This document shows, piece after piece, positions 20,407 through 32,072 of a stretch of 64,000 nt of DNA. Each line of letters opens with the position of its first letter. Positions within the stretch are counted from its first letter, which is position 1. The notes under the pieces are model-generated. The model searched no databases. It saw only the letters and a list, made by a program, of their open reading frames with translations, and had not been told where the DNA came from. This DNA is from Akanthomyces muscarius (taxonomy: Eukaryota > Ascomycota > Sordariomycetes > Hypocreales > Cordycipitaceae). The position numbers and the translations under genes were made by a program. The stretch is from assembly GCF_028009165.1 (NCBI RefSeq), contig NC_079243.1, positions 434,001 to 498,000 of the forward strand, written 5' to 3'.

Positions 20407-20931
20407 ATGGATCAACTCTCAAAAAGATCCGTCGCGGCGCGGCTTGGCGCATTCTTCTTCGTTCTTCTAGATGCGACACTGGCTGCTCTCAACTGCCTCA
20501 ACGCCCATTTCGCGATTTCTATAGCAAGCGAAGACCTACTTAGTGGTCAGAGCCATCATGAGATCCTTGCCAGTCAAGTGCAGAACTTTACTAGGTTGGG
20601 CGTTTCAGAGGCGACAATTATTATCACTGCCATCGCCTGATCCATCCACGCCATCGCCGGAGTTTTGTTTATCTGTTATAGCAGATGCGATACACTCTGA
20701 ATTTCCTATGTCTCCATTCAGTTTGTTTTGGCAATGATGCTTCTTTGCATAGGCGGGACCCTGGCCGTCAGGATCCCGGCCTTTCGCCCGCTTTTCGAGA
20801 TGTACCACGGCCGATACAGTAATCTGTACTACTATACCATTTACTATGGAAGTATCGCAGAAGCTGTCTATGGAGAGTTGTGGATCGCTGTCCCATGTAC
20901 AACTTTGGCTGCTCTCTGGGCGTGGGCATGA
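20407..20931 (+). pseudogene. Four-helix membrane protein with two in-frame TGA codons
   Basis: Starts at ATG 20407 (CCACATGG). The first helix covers about residues 14-38 (GAFFFVLLDATLAALNC). The second runs through TIIITAIA, hits TGA at 20638-20640, and continues in frame as SIHAIAGVLFICY. A second TGA lies at 20698-20700; an intron (GTTTTG near 20661 to TTCAG near 20714) could remove only that one. The same frame then encodes a third helix (VLAMMLLCIGGTLAV), a Tyr-rich loop and a fourth helix ending at the stop at 20929-20931. Hydrophobic coding continues across the first stop, which points to a decaying gene. Family unknown. Confidence 0.45.
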
Positions 20932-21963
20932 CTGCCGTAGAGCTGATCAGCGACCAGGCATAAAGCTCTTGAATCAAGATATTACTCTGTGGTAATTGGA
21001 CGTGAGGTTCATCATTGGAAGAGATTGAAAGCACTCTTTTTCCACTGGTTCTCAGCCATGACAAATTTGCTATACGCTGCAGCTACAGCCTAGCTGTTTG
21101 GGTCGCTTTAATCTATCTGCCTCGATGTCTTCGCGGCACCACGAGCCAGTTTGACTAACGGGTTTCAGTGACTATTTGAAGTTAACTGGCAGCAGCTGAT
21201 GTATGGAAGCCGATGCAGGGACATGTGCAAGGAAGCAGTGCTGTAACATAAGGTGATCCGGAGTGGCTATGAAGAGAGGCAAAGAACTAGTATAATATAA
21301 CACATTATATCAAAAGTCAAGCAATGTCGTGACGTATCCGCCGCCGCGTTTATTTCGACCAGCTTCGGCGATATTCGATTGCCAACTCTGGTCCAGCGCG
21401 AACTAGCAGTAGCGGGACCATACCTGGTGCAAAGGTGTTTGCGGCGTGAACCTTTTGTCTGTCCTTCTTCCTGGCTGCTCTGGCTCGTTACCACCGCCGC
21501 CGTGGCTCCACAGAGCTTAACCAGCCAATCGATAGTGGCTTTCTGGCTGTGCGAGCAGACTTGCGCTCCGGCCAATGGCGGGTCTCTCCTTGCCAGCTTC
21601 TTGACAGCTTATGACCAGTGGCGAGCGAGCAGCTTGCCACTGGTTCGTTTGTTGCTTTTTGGCTCTCACTTCGTCGCGCATTTGCCGGTGTTTGGCAGCG
21701 GCCCGCTGAGTTGCTCAAAAGCCAGTACTCGTCCTCGTACAGAATCTTCATGCTTGTCCTCGTGTGACTTGATCTACATCTCTTTTAGGGAGCATTGGTA
21801 GTGTCCAAATGTGCAGGCCAAAGTTGTGAGAGAGCTGATCTTGAGACAGAGAGAGCTGAAAAAGGGTACCGTACAGTAGTATCTACTGATTTGTCCCTTA
21901 TTTAGAGACTGGTGCTAGCTCTGAACGTCTAGGTATGGGCAACTTGCCTCCAGATCTTTGCAA
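20932..21963. other. Intergenic
   Basis: Nothing supported; overlapping frames at 21379-21801 show no family features. Confidence 0.4.
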
Positions 21964-22350
21964 ATGAAACGACTTCCCACAGCAACAAGCAAGCGACCAG
22001 CACCGCATTCGGAAGCTCAGCAGCCGACGATTTGCCGCCCGTCTTCTCCTGACTCAATCGACTTCGCTATTCAGGCGTTAGGTGGGAGCACCGAGGCTAT
22101 ACAGCTATGGAAGCTGCCAAGCAAGGCTGTCGCAGCCTCGTCACAACAGCGCATCGCAGAACTTGAAGAAGAAAAGAATTGTCTACGACGCGATATTAAC
22201 GCGGAGGGCCAAAAATGCCAATTATTACTAGACCTGGTACCAGCTCTGCGAATCCAAATCGACCAATTGCAGCGAAAGGTGGATGAGTACGACGCCAGGA
22301 TTCAGGAAGCGTGTCAGAGTTGGGAAGCCGGCCGATCAGTAATGACATAG
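21964..22350 (+). CDS. Small coiled-coil protein
   Basis: 128 residues from ATG 21964; the frame opens 6 bp earlier at a TTG. Residues 1-55 are Pro/Ser/Thr-rich, while about 60-118 form a heptad-patterned helix (QQRIAELEEEKNCLRRDI then LRIQIDQLQRKVDEYDARI). This is likely a dimerising coiled coil, with no known family. No intron. Confidence 0.5.
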   Translation: MKRLPTATSKRPAPHSEAQQPTICRPSSPDSIDFAIQALGGSTEAIQLWKLPSKAVAASSQQRIAELEEEKNCLRRDINAEGQKCQLLLDLVPALRIQIDQLQRKVDEYDARIQEACQSWEAGRSVMT

Positions 22351-23042
22351 ATTCTTTTGTTCTTCTGTACCTCGATGGACAGGCAATGTACTGTTATCGA
22401 ATATAGTATTGACATACGCAGTCTCAAGTAGGAAAGCGTTAATTACAAACTTCTTTCACATGCCGCGCCACCTCTCGAAGCCAGGGACCGATCACAATAA
22501 GTTTTCCAGGCACATCAGGAGCACGAACGATCAGTTGGCTATTTCTCCCGCGCTGTCACAACCCGTTATGACGCAAGTGTACCGCAGCTAGAGCTGACTT
22601 TTGGTTTGGATCGTAAAGCATTGGTCTGCACTGACAATATTACCAGATAGAATGGCACAAACTGGTTAAGCCAGACCAGGATTTCGACCTCGGTGTCGGC
22701 GTCACGAATCCGTGCCAAGGTCAATACAGCGCAATGTCACCACTGATGTCGTGCGGTGATAGTCTGTGTCAGGAGTGTATAACTTTTAAGACCCCTTGCG
22801 CTGTCTCTTATATCAGTATGATGTCGATTCTCGGACACTCACATGGGTAGCTCTCGGTAATTTTGGGCGGAAAGGACGCGTTGGGTGACTTATCGCCGTG
22901 TGCAATAAATAGATACCAAAAAAAGCTACTTATTGTCGACCTAGGGCATTTCAATGATGCCAGGCTTAACTATATAGTATATATAGGACGGAGCAAATTT
23001 CAGCATTTGTACACATCCTTTAAGTCTGGTAAACAGCCCACC
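22351..23042. other. Intergenic
   Basis: No gene supported. The frame of the following small ORF is open upstream to 22863 but without ATG, so a 5' exon is conceivable. Confidence 0.35.
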
Positions 23043-23273
23043 ATGATGAGAAGTGCCGCTCTCCAGCACATTATCTGCCTGAGATGTCGGAAACACGCGG
23101 AAGCCATGTCGACGGACCACCCACAAGATTTCCACTTCTGTAAGATTGGCCACAACCTACATTATTGCGACAGATGCGCCAACGAGGTCGGTTGGTGGAC
23201 TAGGGCTGGCGCGGTTCTGATGGACGAGCTGCTTAGGTACAGCCTGAATGAACAAATCAGCAGATATGATTGA
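23043..23273 (+). CDS. Small Cys-rich (zinc-ribbon-like) protein
   Basis: 76 residues from ATG 23043 (CCACCATGATG). It carries CLRC, then FHFCKIGHNLHYC and CDRC pairs, a spacing suited to zinc binding. No family recognised; the ORF could also be the last exon of a longer gene. Confidence 0.35.
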   Translation: MMRSAALQHIICLRCRKHAEAMSTDHPQDFHFCKIGHNLHYCDRCANEVGWWTRAGAVLMDELLRYSLNEQISRYD

Positions 23274-23462
23274 CGCTAACTATAGAAAAGAACTCAAAAG
23301 CCTCAGAGTTCAAACAAAGCATTGGATGAGTCGAAGAGTTTTGGAAAACAGTGATCGAAAGTTGTTCACGAACTATGGTACAGAACAGTAATTAAGCACT
23401 GAATAAGAACTAGATTGGAGATTTGAAACGTGAACAGCGCCTTTAATACCTTTCACTGAGTA

Positions 23463-23690
23463 TTGTTATGTGCAAAACCAGCTTGAGGTCACTCTCTGTC
23501 TTTAAAAATTAGCGTGCGCTAGTAACAGCTAAAGAGGGCGGTGTTAGTGGGCGTTTCCAGGCCGTTACACTAATTTACAGGCCCGCGGGCCTGTAAATTA
23601 GCGCTGGTACCACCCATTTTTAGCTGTGACAGCGCAAGGCCTATTTAAAAGACAGAGAGTATGAGCTCAAGCAGGTTTTGCGCATAACAA
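23463..23690. mobile_element. Foldback MITE, copy A
   Basis: 228 bp with long terminal inverted repeats: TTGTTATGTGCAAAACCAGC at the left and the complement of TTGTTATGCGCAAAACCTGC at the right, extending past CTCTCTGTCTTT. It is flanked by TA on both sides (23461-23462, 23691-23692), as expected for Tc1/mariner-type target duplication. The centre (23571-23600) is a perfect 30-bp palindrome. No coding capacity. Family copies at 23753 and 37535. Confidence 0.85.
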
Positions 23691-23752
23691 TACAAATGAT
23701 CGGCATAGGAACAAACGATCCATAAACTAGTCACAGTGCCCTTGCGCTGATA

Positions 23753-23987
23753 TTGTTTTGTGTGCAGAACCAGCTTCATCTTATATCCTCTTTATCTTTT
23801 CAAAATTAGCGTGCGCTGCAACCACTAAAAGTCGGCGGTGTTAGTGGGCGTTTCCAAGCCGTCACGTTAATCAAGGGGGCGGGTAGGCCGGAAAACAAGC
23901 ACTACCAAACGCACCTCCAGGCGCAACAGCGCATGCTAACTCTAAAAGATAAAGATTATAAAGTGAAGCTGGTTTTACGCAAAATGA
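23753..23987. mobile_element. Foldback MITE, copy B
   Basis: 235 bp, diverged relative of copy A (shares TTAGCGTGCGCT, GGCGGTGTTAGTGGGCGTTT and the inverted ends GTGCAGAACCAGC / GCTGGTTTTACGC). TA flanks both sides (23751-23752, 23988-23989). It lies only 62 bp from copy A. Confidence 0.75.
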
Positions 23988-24327
23988 TACATGTATATTT
24001 AGCTAGATTTTGAAAAGGACAATATGGTCCCCGATGTTATTGTCAAAATGGATGGTTCCCTTGCATATATTTTGGTTCGGTGCCAACTCATGGCAATGCA
24101 CCATGCTAAGCTAGCACGCTGTCGCATGTCGCCGCTGCTAAGCTCAAAGCACAAGCCACTCTAGCCTTCGATTTTTGGCGGCTACTTGGGCTGCAGCAGC
24201 GGATCAGGCGACGCAGGCATTCATGGAAAACCTCATTGTCGACCAATATACCTTGATAGTCTGTATCGAGCCTCTAAGCACTTGTCTGTCGGAATAATTC
24301 GGAGCATATTTTTGCCGCAGGACAAGC
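23988..24327. other. Intergenic
   Basis: Nothing recognised between MITE B and repeat R1 copy b. Confidence 0.4.
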
Positions 24328-24690
24328 GCAGGTTGGCGGCAAGTAGCTATGCAGCCAGAGTCGGACAAACCGATCCTTGTGCAATGGCAAAAAGCTCACT
24401 GGCTTCACACCTCTCCATCATCATTAGTGGGCACCATAAATCGTGCCTGGCGGAAGTGGACGCCATCGGCGTTGACTTACTACAACTGTTAAGAAAGCGG
24501 CCGCGGTCGAAGGGCTCACGCCTGGCAGAATGTGCATTGAAGCGCTCGACCGCACAACCCACCATGGGACGACGCTAATAATGTATCGGCAACTTCTGGC
24601 CAACGCTTGCGGCTGTCAACCACTTGACGTCTACCGGCCGTCCAATCCAGGCCGCCAGTTTGTAGACCCCAAGATGCTCTTTGAAAGACC
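24328..24690 (+). repeat. Dispersed repeat family R1, copy b
   Basis: Diverged counterpart of 11530-11895, with shared blocks in the same order and similar spacing. It ends about 180 bp before the flavin monooxygenase gene. Confidence 0.6.
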
Positions 24691-24871
24691 CAGGGTGCGG
24701 ATGGTGAATGGCAAAACAAGAAGGCTACTGTTCTCACGGAGCGGTCACTGTTGAGGGAATGGTGATTGTTACTTAAAGCTAGCCACCCTGCCAAAGTGGT
24801 GGTCATATTGTCACGACGTCGGGAAATGTCTTTGCCTCAGTTCTAATATCCAGATCAGTGCCATTTCCGCC

Positions 24872-26925
24872 ATGAGAGTCGCAGTCATTGGCGGTGGTCC
24901 TTCCGGCCTAGTTACACTGAAGTATCTATGCGAGGCGCAGCACTTTCTCGGCTGCGAGCGCGTTGAAGCGGTACTATTCGAAGACCAGACGCACATAGGG
25001 GGTACCTTTTTCGCCCGAGCCTACGAAGACGCCGAGGTTGATTGCTCTATGACTAAAACAGTGCGTGCGCTAACACAAGAACGCAGCTAGTTTCCTCCAA
25101 GCAGCTCACTTCCTTCTCCGACTTCCGCTGCAACATTGGGAAGGATTTCCTCGCCGCGCCCGAATACGTGGAGTACTTACACAGGTACTGCGACAGATTT
25201 GACCTCTGGCCGCGCATCAAACTGAACGCAAAAGTTGTCTCGGTGAGGCGCGGAGGCTACCGCGGGCATGTCATCACTTACCAACGAGATGGGCGCTTGC
25301 TAGAGTGGAGGTGCGATGCGGTCGCCGTATGCTCTGGGTTACATGTCGAGCCGAATATTCCAGACATCAGAGGTGTAGAACACATACCACGCGTAATGCA
25401 TTCCTCACAGTTCAAAGCACGCAAGCAGTTCAATGGCTGCAAGACCGTGATGGTGGTAGGCTGCGGCGAAACTGGAGCGGACGTGGCTTATCTGGCCGCA
25501 ACGCACCCGGACGTTGACCGAGTTATTCTGTGCCATAGGGACGGTTTCCATTTTGCGCCAAAGGTTCGTTCTCCAAAAGTGACCCCCAAACTTCCGTAGA
25601 GTCTAATATGTATGGTGGCAGCGCAATGCCGGACCTGTTTTGCTGCCCATCCTTGGCCGCAAACCAGATCCGGCGGAGCCCGGCATCCCGATTGATGTGA
25701 GCCGAGCGAACCTTTTCGACACAGCATACGTCCACCAAATCCTGCGCCACAACGACAAGCTACTATGGACCTATTATCATCTTTATATCAAGAGCCTGCT
25801 ATGGTTGAGCTCGGGGACAACCGCTGGGATGGACCAATGGGTAGGCGAGATCAGTCCAGAGCGCCACCATCCCTCCAAAAGTACCCCGTTCTACGTATTT
25901 GTGCGATTATGACACTGCGCTAACTGATTTGCTAGTTTTTTTTAACAAGTCCATGAAGGTCTGCCCGTATATCAGTCTGCCTTACAGACCGCAGGTCCCC
26001 GGACCTCGTTTGTGGCTATATGCTCTTCGGTCAGCACTGGTACAGATTCCCGTGATGGATACAGAGGGACGATGTGTTGATTTGGCGCCATGGCCACGTC
26101 GATTTCTGCCATCGGGACTCACAGAGTTTGTGGACAATGGGCGACCGGAATACCAAAGGCTGCGAAACCGTCAGATACGTCCTGACGTGGTGGTTCTCTG
26201 TACGGGTTACCAACAAAGTTTCCCTTTTTTTGACAGCCAAAGCAATCCACCCTACCAAACGCCCGATAGAGCTGATGTGCGACGTATCTGGGCGCGAACT
26301 GAGCCATCTATCAGCTTCATTGGCTTCGTGCGACCCTCGTTAGGGGCCATACCGCCTCTAGCAGAGATGCAGGCCCAGCTCTGGATCACTCACTTACTTG
26401 CCAGACACAAGGTTCCTCGGTCACTTCGCTTAGACGACGAGCCGCACTACCGATTGCGCAGTGTATCAGGAGCACGTGTTCTGTATGGTGTCGACTACGA
26501 AAGCTACGTGTATCAGCTGGCCCTCGACATGGACGCTGCACCTGGTCTCATAGACATTGTCTGCCTGGGCTCCTTGAAGCTGTTTCTTATCTGGGCACTT
26601 GGTGCGAACTTCAATACCAAATTTCGTCTCCGGGGCCCGTGGAAGTGGAAAGGCGCGCACCACTTGCTGGTTTCGGACGAGTTCTGGGACACGATCAAGA
26701 GACGTCCAATCATCTTCGGTAGGTTCGTTTGCGAGCTTGACATATCTTCTGGCTGACACATACTCAGGACACTTCGCGGTCTCTATACTCCCTATGCTGA
26801 TTTTTGGGCCTATTAGCTTTGCCTGCTTTCTGGCGAATGGTTTTTCGGTATTGCTCCGACTAGCGCCAGATACTTTGCTATCTGGCGACCAGGAGCCGAA
26901 GTCTAAGCGCCCAGCGACGCTATAG
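24872..26925 (+). CDS. Flavin-containing monooxygenase-like protein, five exons
   Basis: Exons 24872-25036, 25087-25563, 25622-25880, 25936-26718 and 26768-26925 (introns 50, 58, 55 and 49 bp) give 613 residues. ATG 24872 starts MRVAVIGGGPSGLVTLKYL, the FAD-binding Rossmann motif GGGPSG at residues 7-12. A second nucleotide-binding motif GCGETG lies near 178-184, expected to hold NADPH. Exon joins restore the blocks EDAE/LVSSKQLTSFSDFR, FAPK/RNAGPVLLPILGRKPD, PSK/IFFNKS and IIFG/HFAVSILPM. The C-terminus has a hydrophobic segment (about 562-590), so membrane attachment is possible. Family members oxidise soft heteroatoms or carbons with NADPH and oxygen; the substrate is unknown. The gene appears intact and has no pathway neighbours. 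Confidence 0.85.
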
Positions 26926-27328
26926 CGCTTACTGCATTCATAGATAAGGGCAATGGGAAGATGAGAAAATGTTCACCTGTAACGGTGACCGCGACCTCGA
27001 CTGATCATACCTTATAATACATACACGCTGCCGCAATTAGAGTTGAGGGGAATTGAAGATCATTACGGCGAGATGGCCGAGGAGCGGGTTTCCGCATCGA
27101 TATCAGCCAACGCATGTGGCGACCGCGTAACTTTGCAGATTGCAAGTTATCTTCTGCCCCGCTTCGTTGGCATCTCATCATAGAAATCAGAAGAGATTGG
27201 ATGCATGGGAAAAGAATGCTAAGAACATCACAAGGCGGTTCATATGTATCGCGAAGTTGACTGTTTACTATTATATAGGTATGCTGTTGGCTGGCGGTGT
27301 CCACCTACCCATTTCAGTGTTATCTGTT
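26926..27328. other. Intergenic between convergent genes
   Basis: No gene. A TGGCCGAG tRNA-like motif near 27072 has no matching B box and was rejected. Confidence 0.4.
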
Positions 27329-27766
27329 TTACCTGTAGAAGCCTCGCCATGCAGGGAATTCATTAAAATACTCCCAGTCTTTCATGTTCATAAAGCGGCT
27401 TATCTCATCCTTTGACTTGATTGCATTTGCTTCCCCTGGAAGAAGACAAAACACCACACGCGCCCTCACAAGCTGCTCTGACACATCTTTGTCTCCCTCA
27501 GCGGCGCGTACAGCACAGCAGGCAACCCCCCCGTGACCCAGAACATCTAGGGCAAGCCAGGGTGGAAGTCTATTTAGGATCCGCGATAGCGTGCGTAAAT
27601 CATTATCCTCGGTAAAAGGCACAGAGGATCTGATAGCCTTGCAGACGACCGTAATTCCAAGTTCCAGAGAAGCATTTACGGCGAAAGCATGAAGTTTGGA
27701 GTTGTAATAACATGCCAGATGTGCTGAAATCGGATGAACAGACCCGGTTCCTGCTGCGCTTGACAT
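27329..27766 (-). CDS. Hypothetical protein
   Basis: 145 residues from ATG 27766, single exon as read. The sequence is mixed helical with a charged C-terminus ending DWEYFNEFPAWRGFY. No family recognised. A TATATAAA lies at about 27983-27990 on this strand. The ending TAC-AG-GTAAAA could be a splice donor, so a downstream exon is possible. Confidence 0.4.
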   Translation of the reverse strand: MSSAAGTGSVHPISAHLACYYNSKLHAFAVNASLELGITVVCKAIRSSVPFTEDNDLRTLSRILNRLPPWLALDVLGHGGVACCAVRAAEGDKDVSEQLVRARVVFCLLPGEANAIKSKDEISRFMNMKDWEYFNEFPAWRGFYR

Positions 27767-29082
27767 TGGAAACTGACAAATTTAGATATTTGCATAAATG
27801 TATTCACGCACTGATTCAACTGAAGAGCTTACCATATTACCTTCTGCCCAAATCGTATGTTCATAGGTAAATATCTGCTGTGGCATTGTTCCAAAATGCT
27901 TTCGGCCAACTTGTCTGATCCGAGAGATGGGCAATATAAACAACATGTGTAAAATCTAGATTCCAACGGCAAATCGAGAGATTTATATAGGCAAAAAAAG
28001 ACCCACCAGTGGGCAGTGTTTGGGCCGGCAATGGAATAGTAACACTCAAGGTTTTGAAGACAGGCAAATTCCGCTGCCGTGCGGGTGCCATTTGCTGAGG
28101 CACGGCTGGGTAAGCAAGCATTTCAGCCGGGGCGGCGGCATTATTTCCGTTGTTTCAATTCCCACCTGGCAACTATATGCAGCTTATACGGCAAGAACCG
28201 TGATACTATAGAGAGCATATGCTAAAAATCCTTGCCACTTGTTATACTCGTTTCTGATATGCCATACACTGATGACGTTGAATAGCTCAAGTCTAGCTCT
28301 AGGCATCTCGCGCGAGACCGTTCGTGAAGCCGGTCTAGCTACTAACTAGTGTGTGCATAACCGTCTCGCTCTTGTGCTGCCGGTGTGGCTGTCCCAGTCA
28401 TGCAAAAAAGCGGTTTAGTCACGACACCATTTTCGGCCACGACACAGCTTTCAGCTACGACACGACTTTTGATCACAGCACGACCTTTGACCACAGCACG
28501 ACTTTCGACCACAACCCATTCGCCAACTTTTGTTCGTTGCCATCTTTTCTCTGCATTTCCATGTCGACACCGGATGGTGAAGGATGAAGTAATAGACCAT
28601 GCTTCACGAACTAGGGGTACAACTTCATTGGAGAGCAGCTGAGCCATGAGCTGGCGGCCACGTCAAGCGAGGGAGGCAGTGAGAAGAGAGAGCCATCATC
28701 ACCTTCACGGCTGTTCTCCTGGCAATGCCACACTTGCATTGCGCTGCGCTAGTGGCCGTTATTGATTGCTACTCTGCCGCGCCGATATCCTCAATCAGAA
28801 AATACAGGGCTGCGCAGCTGCCGGTTTTGACATGGCTTCTACAGAAAACCTTGGCAGATCCTGGAGGTCATTCACACTGATTTTGTGCCACAGTTCGTCT
28901 TTGCAAGTATAACACTTCAAATATATATGGCTGTACATGACTCCGTTTTAGTTTTGCGCTACCCTCATTTCGGAGCATGCAGCGCTTGTTTCGCCTCACC
29001 GTCGGCTCTTGTATACTCGCCGCTGTGCGGCCATGTATTTTGGGCTCGCTCTCCTGCCCAGGAGACACACCAGCCGGTCTTG
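27767..29082. other. Intergenic with minisatellite
   Basis: No supported gene. Contains the R3 minisatellite (28418-28516). The minus-strand frame 27861-28121 overlaps the likely promoter of the preceding entry and is not called. Confidence 0.4.
28418..28516 (+). repeat. 18-bp minisatellite R3, copy a
   Basis: About 5.5 units of consensus GCCACGACACGACTTTTG. Two more units occur at 46885-46920. Confidence 0.75.
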
Positions 29083-29909
29083 TCAGTGCCCCTCATGCCA
29101 TGAAGACAAGTTCTCCCTGTAGGTATCCTCCGTCGCGGCTTCCTTGCAGGCACGCTCCGTAATTCGAATAATATCCTGAATCCGCTCAAGAGAGCGCTTG
29201 ATGTTGTCGATATCGACAAGTGTCTTCTCAAGCGAAGACTTCCGGGTGTGCTGAACGTTCAGCTGAGCTCGAGCAGCGCCGTTGTAGAATTCGACATACG
29301 CAAAAAGCTTGCGGGCCTCGAAGTCGATCTGAAGGGTCCTGTTAGCAACTACCGGGGAATCGGGCTACGCAATCGTACGCTATGAATGAACTCCTCACAA
29401 GTCAAGCGTTCGTGCTGCCTTGAAGCCGCCTCGCACCGGCTGCTGGCGTGGGTTGCAGGCTTGTAGGTAGGTTGAGAAGCATCGTACTGCTCGCGGGGAG
29501 GCAAAGAAGCCCTGGGAAGAGATATATAACCTGGAGACAAACGGGCGAGCCGGTAGGAGTGTGATATGACAGTAGAAAGCCAAGAGTTGCCATTTGGTTT
29601 AAATACGTCGCCGTGGCGGACTGGATCGACGATGGACTGTTCCAACCTAGGATGCGTGGCAGAACTGCTAAACGAAGGCTTGACAGAGCTGGTCGAGGCC
29701 ATACTACTATTGAGACCCGGAAGAGCCGAGATCGTGCAAGAAGATTGCACAAATTGCGAGTGTTGCTCTGCGTTGACAATCTTTGGAGGCGGAGAAGCAA
29801 TCGGCAAAGTACGACGGACAAATGTATCATGCGAGACATCTTGAGGGGCCCCCATGTCCGAACAAAAGACGACGCCCACAGGCAAGTTGAGATGTTTCAT
29901 ATCAGCCAT
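29083..29909 (-). CDS. Hypothetical two-exon protein with helical C-terminus
   Basis: Exons 29909-29379 and 29328-29083 with intron 29329-29378 (GTACGA, TTGCTAAC branch, CTTCAG, phase 0) give 258 residues. Exon 1 is Ser/Pro-rich and low in structure. Exon 2 reads as a continuous amphipathic helix (FEARKLFAYVEFYNGAARAQ, then KTLVDIDNIKRSLERIQDII), likely a coiled coil. No family recognised. The exon join is supported by frame continuity and by the contrast with stop-filled alternatives. Confidence 0.5.
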
Positions 29910-32072
29910 AGTTGGTCGGACTGCTCAGAGAAGCACGTAGAGGTACGCAGCGATGTTGTACAGCGTGGATTTTGACAATAAATACAGTCGATAGAGAGAA
30001 GGAGTTGGGCCATGGCGCTGCGACCGAACGGGGGACGCAGCACTGGTGCTATAACGACTTAGCTCAACACTTATTCAGATGTGCCAACAGGTGCTGCACA
30101 TTTATGGAGTAAAAGAGCTTACAGGGAAGGCCATCCCTTATCAGCGCACGTTGCCAAGATGGCCGGTCGTCTCCTGGCCCATCTCATGGATGCTCATCGC
30201 AGGTCCGCCGTGGAGATGAGCGTCCCTTGGCGTGAGATGGGTTTCTGAATGCAGAAGCACCTGTGGGAGACAAGGGGAAAGTGCCAACTCGCCATCGAGG
30301 AGTAAACCAGCTGAGCTGCAGCGCTACGACCACGCTGCATCACACACGAAAAGTATGATTGTGTGTGGGTTGAGTGGCGGCCTGCGGGTGACAGGATCAG
30401 CGGAGTAGGTTCTGCTTCCATACATGCCCAGCCTTGTCGCGCTGATGCTGTGCGTCACTGGTCTTGCAATTTTCAGTCTCTTGTGAAATTAGTTCCAGAG
30501 GGCGCAACTTGGTATGTACTGTACAGGCCCAAACTATAAAACAAGAGGCTGCAACCAGTACACTGAGCTACCCCTATCACCATCCAACACTCTCAAGCCC
30601 ACTGTGGAGAAATGGTACCGGGGTGAAGGGGGTGGACGTGAGCTGAACCACTCTGTATCGTGGAGCCTGTACCCAAGGTCACTCAATATGACAGGGCTAG
30701 ACCCGGCCACGACAGAGCATGTGACGCTGGGATCCCCTGGCAAAGTACCTTGGGGAGTCTCACACGCCGCGAAACGGTACCTTGAAGTGATGCCGGCTCC
30801 AGATGCTCGCTAGAGCAGAGGCTCTCAGGGGCTCCACTGCTTTGTGCAGTCGGCCGACACGGGCGCTCCGTGCGCACAGGGCTTGCGTAGGTGACGGCTG
30901 ATGCAGCTGACGCGGAATTTGTCCTGTAGTTGGGTATGGCTGTCTTGCAATGTTTCTCTCTCACACAGGTAGAAAGCTGCCATCAAGACACGGACCAACC
31001 AGAAAGCCACAAACGCGTCGGGGGTGTCTGCTCCACGGTCCGCTAGACACTGGCAAGTCGAGCCTTGTCAAGGCAGTTGCCGGCCAATTGGTGTGAATTA
31101 AATCAGCCCTGGCGAATCATCGAAGATAAAGTGTTGATTGGATGCTAAAATTAGGGACTCGGTTAGCTGGGGCTATTCTGAGAGCAAGGAATAAGATCAT
31201 CAGACCTGGCTGAATAATATGCTTCACAGTCTCTATCATAATTAATTACACCTCCCATTCATCCCGCAGTGAGCGTCGGGTCGGCTGCAGGCTCAAGTGG
31301 GCTTGATGGTAAACATGATATCGTGACTGATGGTTGTGGAGTGGGATGGACCCATAATGAGGCCCCGGCCAGAAGAGGAATAGCCTTGAGCTAGACACGT
31401 CGTGTGCACGCCATTGATGAACCAGCGAGGAGTGAAGATGAGATGTGACAACATGTTGGGTAAATTCGGTCACTCCAGCGTTCTTCCGGGGACGCACGCC
31501 CGCTACTATTGATTTCGCCCTTGGCGGTGCCCCAGCAACCGGTCGCAGCTTCCGCTCTCCAATGTTGCTAGTCCAATGCAAGGGATTCGCACTACTGACC
31601 ACGTTGGGAGGCGACAAGCCAATCCTTCAGCTTGATTATTGGGCATGACAAAACCCATACCGGCAATCAAGCGACTTGTGGCACATCTTGCATGAGACTA
31701 TGTCTTATTTGCCTCGCAGGAGACCGCGGTATTTCTAGGGGAGTAAAATGTGGACCTCACAGGTTCCCTCTGGGCTGGTAGAAGCAAGCTAGCTAGCAAT
31801 GTTGAAGCCAGCTGGGAGAGCTGCTGCCTACTCAGCCGGCCACTGCTCCTGCGGAAACAATGGCCTAGCTGTAATTGTTGATTCTTATGCGTGGGCTATG
31901 TAAAGTACCTCGTTCCTTGCCTGCAAATTCAGGATCTTATCCAAAGCATCCTTTCAACAGTTTTTCCCCTCCTGCCGCGACTATTGTGAGAGACTTTTAA
32001 CACGTAGGTTCTTAAGGTCAGCTCGTTTTTCTCTATCGCTAACTGTAGCTTTGGCAGACGCTATCAGGCATC
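29910..32072. other. Gene-poor stretch
   Basis: No gene supported. Repeat R2 copy a lies at about 31340-31470. Frames at 30514-30813 and 31246-31617 have no family features. Confidence 0.4.
31340..31470 (+). repeat. Dispersed repeat R2, copy a
   Basis: Shares GACCCATAATGAGGCCCC and a downstream AGGAGT-AA-ATGAGA-GTGACA block with 40545-40710, in the same order. Confidence 0.45.

Noticed and set aside
25061..25086. 26-bp intron (GTGCGT...CGCAG) in the flavin monooxygenase
   Set aside because: Too short; a donor at 25037 gives 50 bp and restores the family block EDAELVSSK.
27060..27150. tRNA-like GGCGAGATGGCCGAG
   Set aside because: It resembles a tRNA-Ser/Leu D-arm but there is no GGTTCRANYCC box or acceptor pairing downstream.
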